64,000 nucleotides of DNA from Cytophagales bacterium (GCA_020629455.1 JAHDDH010000001.1:131703-195702); one strand, 5' to 3'; counted from the stretch's first letter, positions 49,102-59,485 are shown. The notes: generated by a model from the sequence alone, not told the origin. Numbers and translations are program-made.

Positions 49102-51921
49102 TTATATAGAAGGAAATTCTTTTTTTAAAAACTGAATTGTATAGCTTTGTGGATGAGACAGTAAATCTTCTGGTTTTCCCTGACAAATAATACTGCCTCC
49201 TGCTTGTCCTCCGTCTAGTCCTATATCAATCATATGATCAGCTGTTTTGATCACGTCCATGTTGTGCTCAATAACAATCACTGTATTTCCTTGATCTACT
49301 AAATGATGCAGTATGCTGAGTAAATATTGTATGTCTTGAAAGTGAAGCCCTGTGGTAGGTTCATCCAAAATGTAGAGTGTTTGGCCTGTATCTCTACGAG
49401 CTAATTCTGTGGCTAGTTTCACTCTTTGTGCTTCTCCTCCTGATAAAGTAGTGGATGATTGTCCTAAGGTGAGATATCCTAGACCTACTTTTTGTAATGC
49501 TTGTAGTTTATCCGCTATGTTGGGATATTTATCAAAAAAAAGGATAGCTTCTTCGATGGTCATCTCTAGAATATCTGCTATATTTTTTCCTTTATATCGT
49601 ACTTCAAGCGTTGCTTGGTTATATCTTTTCCCCTGACATGCTTCGCATAGGATATGTGTTTTTGATAAAAATTCCATTTCTATGGTTTTGATGCCCGCAC
49701 CTTCACATACTTCGCATCTTCCGCCATGGGTGTTAAAAGAAAATATTCCTGGCAAATATCCATGCATTTTTGCTTCTGGTGTCATAGAAAAAATATGCCG
49801 AATGTCTGTAAAAACGCCTGTATAAGTTGCTGGATTAGATCTTGATGTTTTGCCTATAGGCATCTGATCAATAGCAATGACTTTATCGATATGGTTTAGC
49901 CCTTGAATATTTTGGTAGGGGAGAGGTTTGCGCAATGCGCGGAAAAAATGTTGGTTTAAGATAGGAAATAATGTGTCTTGAATCAAGGTAGATTTCCCAC
50001 TGCCAGACATGCCTGTAATACAAATAAATTTTTCTAAAGGTATAGTCAGATCTATATTTTTTAGATTATGGCCTGTACATCCGGTGAGGATGATATGTTT
50101 TCCATTGCCAGGTCTTTTAATTTTGGGTATTGCAATATTTTTATTGCCTAAAAGGTATGCTACAGTGGTGGTATGTGGTAATTTTTGGGCCAATGTTTTC
50201 AAATGTCCTGCATTGATGACTTTGCCGCCTTGTTTACCTGCTTGAGGGCCTATATCTACAATGTAGTCTGCTGCTAGCATCATATCTTTGTCATGTTCTA
50301 CCACTAAAACAGTATTGCCTAGGTCACGTAAATTTTGTAGGGCTTTGATTAGTTTCTGATTATCTTTTTGATGTAAGCCAATGCTTGGTTCATCTAAAAT
50401 ATAAAGTACTCCCACGAGCTGTGTGCCAATTTGTGTAGCTAGCCTGATACGTTGAGTTTCTCCACCAGAGAGTGTTTTCAAAGGTCGATGTAATGTTAAG
50501 TAAGATAATCCAATATCTGACAACAGTATTAGTCTTTTTTGAATTTCTTTGAGCGGTTCATCTGCAATAATTTTTTCTCTATCGGTTAAATTTTTTGTTA
50601 GGTGCAATAGCCATTTTTTCAGTGTTGTTAAATCCATATGACTAAGTTCAAAAATATTTTTGTTTTGAATTTTGAAGTGTAGAGAGGATTTTTTTAGTCG
50701 ACCGCCTTGGCATTCTGTACAAGTTTCTTCTATAATCCATGGCTTTTCTTCTTTTTCTCTTTTTTTTTGTAAATAATCCATCAGTCCAGAAAAAACAAAA
50801 TCTTCGTCAATGTTTAATGTATGGTATATTTCCGGATGTTTTTGTGTGCCATACAATAAAATATCGAATAATTGCTCAGGCAATTGATTGATTGGGGTAT
50901 CCATGCTAAGGTTATAACATGTAAACAACGTAGTTATTTTTTTAAAAATATGTGAGGTTTTATATGTGCCTAGCGGTACAATGCCTCCTTGTAAAATACT
51001 GCACTGATTATCGGGTATGATGTTGGGCAAGTTTAAACGTATAATTTCTCCTGTGCCATCGCAGGTGGGGCAAGCACCATAGGGTGAGTTGAAAGAAAAT
51101 GTGTTGGGAGAGGGTGCATCATATGATAATCCATTTTCAGGATCCATCCATTCTTGGGAAAAGTAGTGTAGGTGCTGTTGGGCATCTTCTATAATTATTG
51201 ATCCTTTTCCTTCTTGTAGGGCAATGTGTAAAGATTTTTTCAGTTGGTTATTGTAGTCTTCTTCTACCCATAAATTATCTATTACCAATGCAATGTCATG
51301 TGTTTTATACCGATCTAATTGCTGTTGAATGTCTATATTTTGTATTGTTCCATCAATTTTGACTTTGGTAAAGCCTTTTTTGTGTAGGGATTGAAATAAA
51401 TTTTGATAATGTCCTTTTTTTCCTTTGACCAAAGGGGCAAGTATTGTAATGGTTTGTTTTTGAAATTTTTTTTGGATCATTTGATCTATTTCTTCTTGCG
51501 TTTGTTGCACCATTTTTTTTCCATTGATGTAAGAATATGCAGTAGAAATTTTAGCATAGATCAGTCTTAAAAAATCATATATTTCTGTGGTAGTGCCCAC
51601 AGTAGATCGGTTATTTTTGACAGTTGTTTTTTGTTGAATAGCAATCACTGGGCTCAATCCATCTATTTTATCTACATCTGGACGTTCTATATTGCCTAAA
51701 AAATACCTAGCATATGCAGAAAAACTTTCCATATACCGGCGTTTTCCTTCGGTATATAGTGTATCAAAAGCAATAGAAGATTTTCCACTGCCACTCACTC
51801 CTGTAATGACAATGAGTTTGTTTTTGGGTAGGGAAAGGTCTATGTTTTGGAGATTATTGGCTCTTGCGCCCCAGATTTCTATTTTTTGTGCAATTTTTGG
51901 AAGATTGATTGGGTTGGGCAT
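49102..51921 (-). CDS. uvrA: excinuclease ABC subunit A
   Basis: Two ABC ATPase halves, ITGVSGSGKSSIAFDTLYTEGKRRYMESFSAYARYFLG, zinc motifs CPTCDGTGE and CEVCEGAG, TLSGGEAQRVKLATEL. Confidence 0.98.
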   Translation of the reverse strand: MPNPINLPKIAQKIEIWGARANNLQNIDLSLPKNKLIVITGVSGSGKSSIAFDTLYTEGKRRYMESFSAYARYFLGNIERPDVDKIDGLSPVIAIQQKTTVKNNRSTVGTTTEIYDFLRLIYAKISTAYSYINGKKMVQQTQEEIDQMIQKKFQKQTITILAPLVKGKKGHYQNLFQSLHKKGFTKVKIDGTIQNIDIQQQLDRYKTHDIALVIDNLWVEEDYNNQLKKSLHIALQEGKGSIIIEDAQQHLHYFSQEWMDPENGLSYDAPSPNTFSFNSPYGACPTCDGTGEIIRLNLPNIIPDNQCSILQGGIVPLGTYKTSHIFKKITTLFTCYNLSMDTPINQLPEQLFDILLYGTQKHPEIYHTLNIDEDFVFSGLMDYLQKKREKEEKPWIIEETCTECQGGRLKKSSLHFKIQNKNIFELSHMDLTTLKKWLLHLTKNLTDREKIIADEPLKEIQKRLILLSDIGLSYLTLHRPLKTLSGGETQRIRLATQIGTQLVGVLYILDEPSIGLHQKDNQKLIKALQNLRDLGNTVLVVEHDKDMMLAADYIVDIGPQAGKQGGKVINAGHLKTLAQKLPHTTTVAYLLGNKNIAIPKIKRPGNGKHIILTGCTGHNLKNIDLTIPLEKFICITGMSGSGKSTLIQDTLFPILNQHFFRALRKPLPYQNIQGLNHIDKVIAIDQMPIGKTSRSNPATYTGVFTDIRHIFSMTPEAKMHGYLPGIFSFNTHGGRCEVCEGAGIKTIEMEFLSKTHILCEACQGKRYNQATLEVRYKGKNIADILEMTIEEAILFFDKYPNIADKLQALQKVGLGYLTLGQSSTTLSGGEAQRVKLATELARRDTGQTLYILDEPTTGLHFQDIQYLLSILHHLVDQGNTVIVIEHNMDVIKTADHMIDIGLDGGQAGGSIICQGKPEDLLSHPQSYTIQFLKKEFPSI

Positions 51922-52058
51922 TTTAATTTTTGGAAGATGATGAGGGCTATTTTTCTCAAAAAGCCTTATTTTAATATTTCTTCAACAGGACACATAATTT
52001 ACTTAAATATTTAGGAACTGTTTCCTTATAATTCTCTTTTGCTCTCTTTTTTTTCGTC

Positions 52059-53063
52059 ATGTCATCAAATGATACACTGTCATTGAGTTTGTATAAAAAA
52101 GGTTATTTATCACCTTCTATGCCTTCAGGAGTAGATTTAGTCCAAGCTATTTTACGTTTGAAAAAGGAAAAAAATGCTATCATCTTAGCGCATTATTATC
52201 AAATCGATGCTATACAAGCCATCGCAGATATTGTTGGTGATAGTTTGCAGTTGGCCCAAAGAGCAGCGCAAACTGATGCTGATATTATATTGATGTCTGG
52301 CGTACGTTTTATGGCAGAAACGGCTAAGGTTTTAAATCCTTCTAAAAAAGTCATTTTACCTGATTTAAAGGCTGGTTGTTCTTTGGCAGATGCTTGCCCT
52401 GCAGATCGTTTCAAAGTTTTTTTACAAAAACATCCTGATCATTATGTGGTTTCTTATATCAATTGTACGGCTGAGATCAAGGCTTTGAGTGATGTAATTT
52501 GTACTTCTTCCAATGCGTTAAAAATTATTGAGTCGATTCCTAAAGATCGACCAATTCTTTTTGCACCGGATAAAAATTTAGGGCGTTATTTAATCAAAAC
52601 CAGTGGTAGAGACATGCTTTTGTGGGATGGGGCTTGTATTGTGCATGAAACTTTTTCTTTGGAAAAAATTTTGGCTTTACAAAAAAAATATCCTCAAGCG
52701 CAGTTTATAGCACATCCAGAGTCTGAAGAGCATATTTTAGCGATTGCTGATTTTATAGGATCAACCGCCAAGTTGATTGATTATGTCAAAAATCATTCTT
52801 CAAAAATGTTCATTGTGGCTACTGAGGCGGGTATTTTGTATCAGATGAAGAAAGAAGCTCCGCAAAAGGAAGTAATTCCTGCGCCGATTCTAGAGGATAA
52901 GGGTTTTGGGTGTCATTGCAGTATTTGCCATTACATGAAGATGAACACGATGGAAAAGCTTTATGCTTGCTTGAAGCATGAATCTCCAGAGATTATTTTA
53001 GATCCAAAGATACAAGCCAAAGCTTTATTGCCTTTGCAAAGGATGTTGCAGGTGGCGGGGTGA
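52059..53063 (+). CDS. nadA: quinolinate synthase
   Basis: IILAHYYQIDAIQAIADIVGDSLQLAQ; cysteines in LKAGCSLADACP, SYINCTAEIKA, GCHCSICHYMKMN. Confidence 0.96.
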   Translation: MSSNDTLSLSLYKKGYLSPSMPSGVDLVQAILRLKKEKNAIILAHYYQIDAIQAIADIVGDSLQLAQRAAQTDADIILMSGVRFMAETAKVLNPSKKVILPDLKAGCSLADACPADRFKVFLQKHPDHYVVSYINCTAEIKALSDVICTSSNALKIIESIPKDRPILFAPDKNLGRYLIKTSGRDMLLWDGACIVHETFSLEKILALQKKYPQAQFIAHPESEEHILAIADFIGSTAKLIDYVKNHSSKMFIVATEAGILYQMKKEAPQKEVIPAPILEDKGFGCHCSICHYMKMNTMEKLYACLKHESPEIILDPKIQAKALLPLQRMLQVAG

Positions 53064-53095
53064 TATTTTCTTTAGTTGTTTTTAGATTTTTGATA

Positions 53096-53448
53096 ATGTA
53101 TAGATATTTCAAGCAATCACTATTTTTTTTACATTTTTTATTCTATTACTCCATTTTACAGGTTGTAATAACAAATACAAACAAGTTTTATTCCAAAATA
53201 TTAGTCTTCAAAGTACAGAAGATGAAAAAAAGATTAAAGCACTATGTAAAAAAATAGAATTAACAAAAGAAGGTTATCAAGCAATTGATAAGGCGTTAGA
53301 TGTAGAGTCTAGTACAGATTTAGAGACACTAAAAGAAAATAGAATAAAAAAATTAGATGAGCTTCTTCTTTTAGATAAAAAAAATGAAGATAAAATTGAA
53401 AAAGAAAATGGTTATGAAATTAAATTTTTTGAAACCAATGAAAAATAA
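53096..53448 (+). pseudogene. lipoprotein gene interrupted by a frameshift at a T8 tract (pseudogene or slippage-expressed)
   Basis: Start frame gives MYRYFKQSLFF; the -1 frame after T8 (53123-53130) gives TFFILLLHFTGCNNKYKQVLFQNISLQSTEDEKKIKALCKKIELTKEGYQAIDKALDVESSTDLETLKENRIKKLDELLLLDKKNEDKIEKENGYEIKFFETNEK-stop. Confidence 0.75.
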
Positions 53449-53506
53449 ATTTTTACATTCAGTTAAAAAAAAGATACTCTACTATAAATTTTAACTTATA
53501 TCTATC

Positions 53507-54205
53507 ATGTCAAATAATAAACAAACAAACAAAAAACAATTGAAAAATATTTTTTTAGCAAAGTTATTTTTACTCACTATAGCTGCCTGTAACAACAAAA
53601 AAATGTATAAAAAAAGCGATGGTTTAGAAATAAAAGTGAATATGCTAGAAAAAAGGGGAGATAATAAATCCGAAGAGAAAAAATTTTCTAACACTAAAAT
53701 CAAAAAAGTAAAAACTTCCTATGAAGAAGCATTAAATATAACAAACACAAGTTCTAAATTTGTATCTCCAAAGAAAGAAGAAGATCCAGCAAAAAAAATA
53801 TTAAATAATATCCTGGATGGTTTTTATAAAGAAGCCAATAAACATGATTCCTATTTTTATGCTATCGATACAAAAAAGTTTAAAGAAGAAGAAAAAATAG
53901 ATTTAGAAAAACATATCATAAAAAATGAGTTTAAATTTTTGGATACTGAACTATCAGATATTTGTTTAAAAATGGCTTTTTATTATGTTGATATTGAAGA
54001 AATGGATAAAGCAGCTAAGTATTTTTTTTACTACTTAAAATTTTTAAAAAAACATAATCAAGAAAATAATGGAAATATTAGTAAACAAAAATGTTTATCA
54101 CATGATTTCATAAATTTTATAGATGAATGTGACCAAGAATTTGAAATAGACAATATTCAATCAGCAGCAGACCTCCGTCAACTCTTAGGAGCTGATGATG
54201 AATAA
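53507..54205 (+). CDS. predicted lipoprotein
   Basis: Signal peptide and lipobox LFLLTIAACNNK; charged alpha-helical remainder. Confidence 0.7.
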   Translation: MSNNKQTNKKQLKNIFLAKLFLLTIAACNNKKMYKKSDGLEIKVNMLEKRGDNKSEEKKFSNTKIKKVKTSYEEALNITNTSSKFVSPKKEEDPAKKILNNILDGFYKEANKHDSYFYAIDTKKFKEEEKIDLEKHIIKNEFKFLDTELSDICLKMAFYYVDIEEMDKAAKYFFYYLKFLKKHNQENNGNISKQKCLSHDFINFIDECDQEFEIDNIQSAADLRQLLGADDE

Positions 54206-54235
54206 AACCCAATGATCAATACTCCATTCAATTTT

Positions 54236-54262
54236 AAGCTCATCTTATGATGGGCTTTTTTT
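54236..54262 (+). terminator. intrinsic terminator between convergent genes
   Basis: AAGCTCATC-TTAT-GATGGGCTT followed by TTTTTTA. Confidence 0.65.
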
Positions 54263-54263
54263 A

Positions 54264-56747
54264 TCATTCTACCAACCCATCCACAGTCGTAATCCTTTCT
54301 TGTGTTGATAATTTTTCCGGTAAAAAAACATAACATTGTTCCTTAGCTCGGGTAAAAGCCACGTACAACAAATTGAAATGATCTAGATAAGTCGCACACT
54401 GTTCTTTTGTATAAGCCGAAGCATAAAAAGTATCCAATAAAGATTTTCCATAAGCAATCGGCCAAGTAGGAAATTCATCAAACGGTACTTGAGCAACCTG
54501 TTCCCATAAAATAGGTGGTTGTTGTGGCAAATGATCCAAAGACCAATCACAAAATGGAATGATCACTGTATGAAACTGTAAACCTTTGGCTTGGTGTATT
54601 GTTAAAATTTGGATTGCTTCTTGATTGGCTGAAAAATGCAATGTAATATACTGTCCCGTTGTTTCCCACCATTCAAAAAAAGCTGTATAATCCAAATAAT
54701 TGTTCGTATTTATCCAATCTCCAATGGCTTCCTGAAAGGCATTCAAAAAAGGCAATGAAGCATCACTCGACAATTGCAATAATTGAATGATATGAATCAC
54801 CGCCTCCACAATAGGATAAGTAGCTAAATCCTCTTTCGTTTTCAAAAATTCTTTGGGCAAACTAGCACCTTCCTCATCAAATACCCAGTCGTTATCTTTG
54901 GATAAAACATATTGTTGGTATAAGCTAATTAAAGTAGCACGAGCTATTATATTTTGATTGTCTTGAAGATATTGTAATGCTGCCATGATGATGTTGACCC
55001 AAACAGAATGGCCCAATTGCAACGCTGTAGAAGCCATTGCATGTAATTGATTTTTTTGACAAACAAGTAAAATTTTTTTTGCCTCCGCATGATTACGTAC
55101 CAATACAGCAACATCTTTCAACAGAGTTTTTTCCTTTTGTAGTTGGATTAATAATCCAATAAATTCATCTGCTATTTTTTTTTTTTCAACCCTTTGAATT
55201 TTAAATATCCCTCTATTTTTTTTTATTTTTTTTTGTGTTGCTGTCTGATAAAGATTTTTTATTTTTTTAGATGCTTGCAAAGTTTTAGGATCCTCTATAT
55301 TTTTTTGTAGCATATTTGATAATACTGCCGCTGATTTTTGAAAAAAATGATTATTAAAATCTATGATATCAGTATTGCTTCTAAAATTATACTCCAAAGG
55401 AAACACTTTTATCTGCGCTGGGTGAAAATCTTGAAAAATGCGTGTTTGCAATAAATCACCATCTCCACCCCGCCATCTATAAATCGCCTGTTTAGGGTCT
55501 CCTACCACCATGCTGAGATGCCCTTCTGCCAAAGAATTTTTGATTAAAGGCAACAGATTTTGCCACTGTAAATCTGAAATATCCTGAAACTCATCAATCA
55601 AAAAATGTTGAAAATGATGGCCTAATTTTTCATAAATTACAGGCGCCTCATGTGTATCAATAATTTTTTTTAAAATACGTGCTGTATCACTGATTAGCAT
55701 TATCTGATTTTTTTTTCGATAACCTTCCAGATGCTGTAGTAAATCCTCCATGATGTTAAAAACATAACCATAATTTTGCATCGTTTGGGCTGTGCGATAT
55801 ATCATTCCTTTAGACTGATGGCATGTACACCATTGTTCCACAATTTGTTGGAGATATGCCCGGATGGAAATAATATTTTTTTTTTTTTTGGCTGTTTTAC
55901 TAAACCAAAATTTTTCCTCATGTAAGGATTTCAGTACTCTTTGTGTTGGAGGCTGGTATTTTTTTTGTGCTAATTTTTGAAAATAGCCGGCTACCCCTTG
56001 TTTTCCATAAGCAAAATCTTCTACTGCTAAATCATGGTCTTGTATTTTTTCCATAAAACAATTGCCATATGATTGCATTTTCCTTTCAAAATCTTGTACG
56101 ATATTTTGTAGATGGTTTATTAATTTTTGTGAATGTTTTGAACAGTTCAGATAACTGACAATGGCTTGTTCTTGTTTGAAAAATCCAGAAGAAAATATTG
56201 TTTCAGCCATTCTTAAGATATTTTTTTGGATATCCCAAGATTTTCCTTGTAGCCATTTTTTTTCTGAAAATTGTACCAGTGATGATAAAAGTGGAGAATT
56301 TGTTGTTGTATTTAAACACTCTTTGACCATATACTGCAAAGCAGGTTGCGTGTCTACAGTCAATGTATAACTTTTATGTAAGCCTATTGCATGTATAAAA
56401 GCATGGATGATTTTTTGAAAAAAATGATCAATCGTGCCAATCGAAAAATCATCATATCCATGCAACACTTGCCGTAAAATTGTTTGCGCGTTTTTTTGAA
56501 TATTTTTTTCTTCTTTTAAAGAACCTTCATTCAATAAAGCTTGGACGAAGGGCTGTGCTTTACCTTTGGATATATCAGATAATGTGGTTAAGATCCTAGA
56601 GCGCATCTCTTCTGCTGCTTTATTCGTGAATGTGATGGCTAGTATTTTTTTAAAATTTTGTGGTTTTTGCAGAGCTATTTTGAGATAATACACTACCAGT
56701 GTATGGGTTTTTCCTGCACCGGCAGAAGATTGATAGATATGTAGCAT
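54264..56747 (-). CDS. UvrD/RecB/AddA-like superfamily 1 helicase without obvious C-terminal nuclease
   Basis: YQSSAGAGKTHTLVVYYL, AITFTNKAAEEMRSRI, LIDEFQDISDLQWQNLLPLI, VVGDPKQAIYRWRGGDGDL, LTIHQAKGLQFHTVIIPF, LLYVAFTRAKEQCYV, then stop soon after. Confidence 0.9.
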   Translation of the reverse strand: MLHIYQSSAGAGKTHTLVVYYLKIALQKPQNFKKILAITFTNKAAEEMRSRILTTLSDISKGKAQPFVQALLNEGSLKEEKNIQKNAQTILRQVLHGYDDFSIGTIDHFFQKIIHAFIHAIGLHKSYTLTVDTQPALQYMVKECLNTTTNSPLLSSLVQFSEKKWLQGKSWDIQKNILRMAETIFSSGFFKQEQAIVSYLNCSKHSQKLINHLQNIVQDFERKMQSYGNCFMEKIQDHDLAVEDFAYGKQGVAGYFQKLAQKKYQPPTQRVLKSLHEEKFWFSKTAKKKKNIISIRAYLQQIVEQWCTCHQSKGMIYRTAQTMQNYGYVFNIMEDLLQHLEGYRKKNQIMLISDTARILKKIIDTHEAPVIYEKLGHHFQHFLIDEFQDISDLQWQNLLPLIKNSLAEGHLSMVVGDPKQAIYRWRGGDGDLLQTRIFQDFHPAQIKVFPLEYNFRSNTDIIDFNNHFFQKSAAVLSNMLQKNIEDPKTLQASKKIKNLYQTATQKKIKKNRGIFKIQRVEKKKIADEFIGLLIQLQKEKTLLKDVAVLVRNHAEAKKILLVCQKNQLHAMASTALQLGHSVWVNIIMAALQYLQDNQNIIARATLISLYQQYVLSKDNDWVFDEEGASLPKEFLKTKEDLATYPIVEAVIHIIQLLQLSSDASLPFLNAFQEAIGDWINTNNYLDYTAFFEWWETTGQYITLHFSANQEAIQILTIHQAKGLQFHTVIIPFCDWSLDHLPQQPPILWEQVAQVPFDEFPTWPIAYGKSLLDTFYASAYTKEQCATYLDHFNLLYVAFTRAKEQCYVFLPEKLSTQERITTVDGLVE

Positions 56748-56774
56748 ATATCTCGTTGGAAAAATAGATTGATT

Positions 56775-57794
56775 TTATTGTAGAAAATCAACGTCTACAT
56801 GAAAAGGGTATTTCATTAAAATATGCAAGGCATGGTGGGCGGGTAGTTGTTCAAAAATCATGCGATATACTATTTCGGTGATTGGCGCACGGATTGGTTG
56901 TTTTTGTACATATTTTTTGACCATTTGTACTGTATGTATACCTTCTACGGTTTCTTGAATTTCTGTTAGAATATCTTTGACTGCTTTTCCTTGAGCTAGC
57001 TGATAGCCAAAAGAAAAATTTCTACTAGAATGATTTGCACATGTAGCCACCAAATCACCAATGCCTGCCAATCCAATAAAAGGAGCAATACTAGCGCCTA
57101 AAGCTTTGCCAATGTAGATCATTTCTACCATGCCTCGGCTAATGAGCAAAGCTTTGGTATTGTCTCCATATTGCATTCCACTCAAACAGCCAGCTGCTAT
57201 TGCAATGATGTTTTTTAAAGCACCGCAAAGCTCTACGCCTATAATGTCATGACTGCTGTATACTTGAAACTGAACGCTTCTTAATAATTGCTGTACAGTT
57301 TTGTTTACTTCTTCAAATTTGCTGGCCACTACCGTTGCTGCAGGTTGTTTTGCTTCCAATTCACGTACCAAATTAGGTCCTGAAATACAGCCTATTTTGA
57401 CCACTACACTGGCGTCAGTGATTATTTGGCTTATGGTTTTGATTGTATCATTTTGCATGATATCTTTTGCGTGGATCAATCCTTTGATGCCATGTATGAT
57501 GGTATGGTAAGGAGATAAATAAGGCGCAAGTGCTTGTATACAACTGGGAAGTCCTGTAGCTGAAACCATGATAAATATGGTTTCACATTTTTTGGCGATA
57601 ACTGAGAGTTGGTTGGTAGGGGTAATGTTTGGATGTAGTATTTGTTTTGCAGATTTTTTTTGTATTTGCATGGTTGTGACCACTGATTTTCGTCTTGCAT
57701 AAAGCAATACATTGTGTTTTTTAGCCAATAAATTGGCTATGGCAGTGCCAAATCTTCCTGCTCCAACAACGCCTATGCTTGGTTTATGATACAT
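56775..57794 (-). CDS. gpsA: glycerol-3-phosphate dehydrogenase [NAD(P)+]
   Basis: IGVVGAGRFGTAIANLLAKKHNV, IKGL, GCISGPNLVRELEAKQPAATVVAS, GVELCGALKNIIAIAAGCLSGMQYGDNTKALLISRGMVEM. Confidence 0.95.
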   Translation of the reverse strand: MYHKPSIGVVGAGRFGTAIANLLAKKHNVLLYARRKSVVTTMQIQKKSAKQILHPNITPTNQLSVIAKKCETIFIMVSATGLPSCIQALAPYLSPYHTIIHGIKGLIHAKDIMQNDTIKTISQIITDASVVVKIGCISGPNLVRELEAKQPAATVVASKFEEVNKTVQQLLRSVQFQVYSSHDIIGVELCGALKNIIAIAAGCLSGMQYGDNTKALLISRGMVEMIYIGKALGASIAPFIGLAGIGDLVATCANHSSRNFSFGYQLAQGKAVKDILTEIQETVEGIHTVQMVKKYVQKQPIRAPITEIVYRMIFEQLPAHHALHILMKYPFHVDVDFLQ

Positions 57795-59454
57795 ATTTTT
57801 CGAGTCCATAGCCCATCAACCGGTTATGATAATAATACAATGTGCTTAAGCTTTGAGTGGTGATGTTTCCTTGAGAGTCTTTGATTAATGGTCTTTTGGA
57901 GTGGTACATCCCCACATGTTTTAAACCATGACAAATGATATAATCCATATTTTGATGCAACATGATAGGGCTTACCTGAATGGCTTTAGATTGATATAAG
58001 AGCATGATTTTTTGATAAATTTTTTGCACTTGCCTGTAAAATATATCATAATCAAGGGTGTGCTCTTTAGAAGAAAGGCCAAAGAGATGTTTGAAGTCAA
58101 GAGAAGCATGTTGTTTTTTTATCAATCGAAAGGCCACAAAAGCTACCAAATGACTGGTGAATACACAATTGATTTTGTAATATGCTCGAATAATAGCCTG
58201 ACTCATAGTTTGTGTATACTGATCTTCTTTTTTTTTCACTGTATCATTTTTTTCCCCTGACATAAAATATTCATAGGTATCCACATACTTTCCTTCTGAG
58301 GTATAGCTATTTCCCTTGGCGTCTACAGCATTTCCTAGAAGATCCATGGCATGACCTATAGAAATACACATTTCAGAATCTTTTGTAAAGAATTTTCCCA
58401 AAAATCGAAGGATTTTATAAGATTTAGAATAAAAATCTTGTTCTTGAAATTTTTTTCCTACACCTTCTAACAACAAATGTTGTTGAATAAGCATAGGTGC
58501 TTCCAAAACAAAATGATAATTAAAGACTACAGGTACTATAAAAATTTTAGGAGCATTTTTGCCATATTTTTGATAATTATTTCTCTGTGCAGTGATTGTT
58601 GTGCTGAGCAGGCCTAGTTTTAATGTTTTTTCCAACATACCAGACCTTGATCTTGTGCCTCCTGGATAAAAAAGGCTGTGACATTGTTTTTGTAAAGTTA
58701 AGTTGGCATATGCTTTGAGTGCGGTGAGATAAAGGAGATTTTTTTTTCTTCGGTCTATTTTATAAACACCTAGACTATTCATGAAATAGGCAAATATTTT
58801 GATGTTGAATAAATTTAAACCAGCGCCATATATAAAAGGAGGGAGGCCCAAAGTTTTAATTACCCAGCCTATCAAAGCAGAATCGAGATGACTAAAATGT
58901 GTGGGAACCATGACAATGGTGCCTATTTTGGCCAATTTTTTTAAATCTTCTGTGGCACCGATGATTTGAATTTTGTCTTTGAGCTGATATTTTTTACTAA
59001 AAAGATAACGTAAGCCTCCCAGTTGAGAGGCATTGAGCAAGCGTGCAAAGCCATACTCTACTATTTTTTCTGCTACACGATAATATGATGGCCGAAAGTT
59101 ACCTGCAATTTCATACACATAATGATACATGATTTTTTGTAACATTTCTTCATAATTTTTTTTTTGTTGGCTTTGATGAAACATTTTTTCCATCTGTTGC
59201 CAAAAAAGAATTTTGGCTTTTGTGTCTACTTTCCACAGTTTTTTGTTCAGTCGAATTTTTTCTCGATATAGTGTTTGGGAAATTTTTTCTCGTAAACCAG
59301 CAGTGCTTTCATCTTCTGTTAGCATATTTTGTACTGATTCTTGGATAACTTCTTGTAAAAAAGCTGCTCTCTGTTGATTCATTTTGACCAAAGGCCATTC
59401 TTTTTGTTTTTTTTTTTGAGAAAATGATTGAAACACCTGATTAATCAAAGACAT
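57784..59454 (-). CDS. glycerol-3-phosphate acyltransferase-like (PlsB/PlsC domain)
   Basis: VMVPTHFSHLDSALIGWVIKTLG, YPGGTRSRSGMLEKTLKLGL, IFIVPVVFNY; overlaps gpsA start. Confidence 0.85.
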   Translation of the reverse strand: MSLINQVFQSFSQKKKQKEWPLVKMNQQRAAFLQEVIQESVQNMLTEDESTAGLREKISQTLYREKIRLNKKLWKVDTKAKILFWQQMEKMFHQSQQKKNYEEMLQKIMYHYVYEIAGNFRPSYYRVAEKIVEYGFARLLNASQLGGLRYLFSKKYQLKDKIQIIGATEDLKKLAKIGTIVMVPTHFSHLDSALIGWVIKTLGLPPFIYGAGLNLFNIKIFAYFMNSLGVYKIDRRKKNLLYLTALKAYANLTLQKQCHSLFYPGGTRSRSGMLEKTLKLGLLSTTITAQRNNYQKYGKNAPKIFIVPVVFNYHFVLEAPMLIQQHLLLEGVGKKFQEQDFYSKSYKILRFLGKFFTKDSEMCISIGHAMDLLGNAVDAKGNSYTSEGKYVDTYEYFMSGEKNDTVKKKEDQYTQTMSQAIIRAYYKINCVFTSHLVAFVAFRLIKKQHASLDFKHLFGLSSKEHTLDYDIFYRQVQKIYQKIMLLYQSKAIQVSPIMLHQNMDYIICHGLKHVGMYHSKRPLIKDSQGNITTQSLSTLYYYHNRLMGYGLEKYVS

Positions 59455-59485
59455 ATGAAAGGTATAATCAATGGTGATACAATTT

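Noticed and set aside
49409-50245. Plus-strand ORFs opposite uvrA
   Set aside because: Antisense of conserved uvrA.
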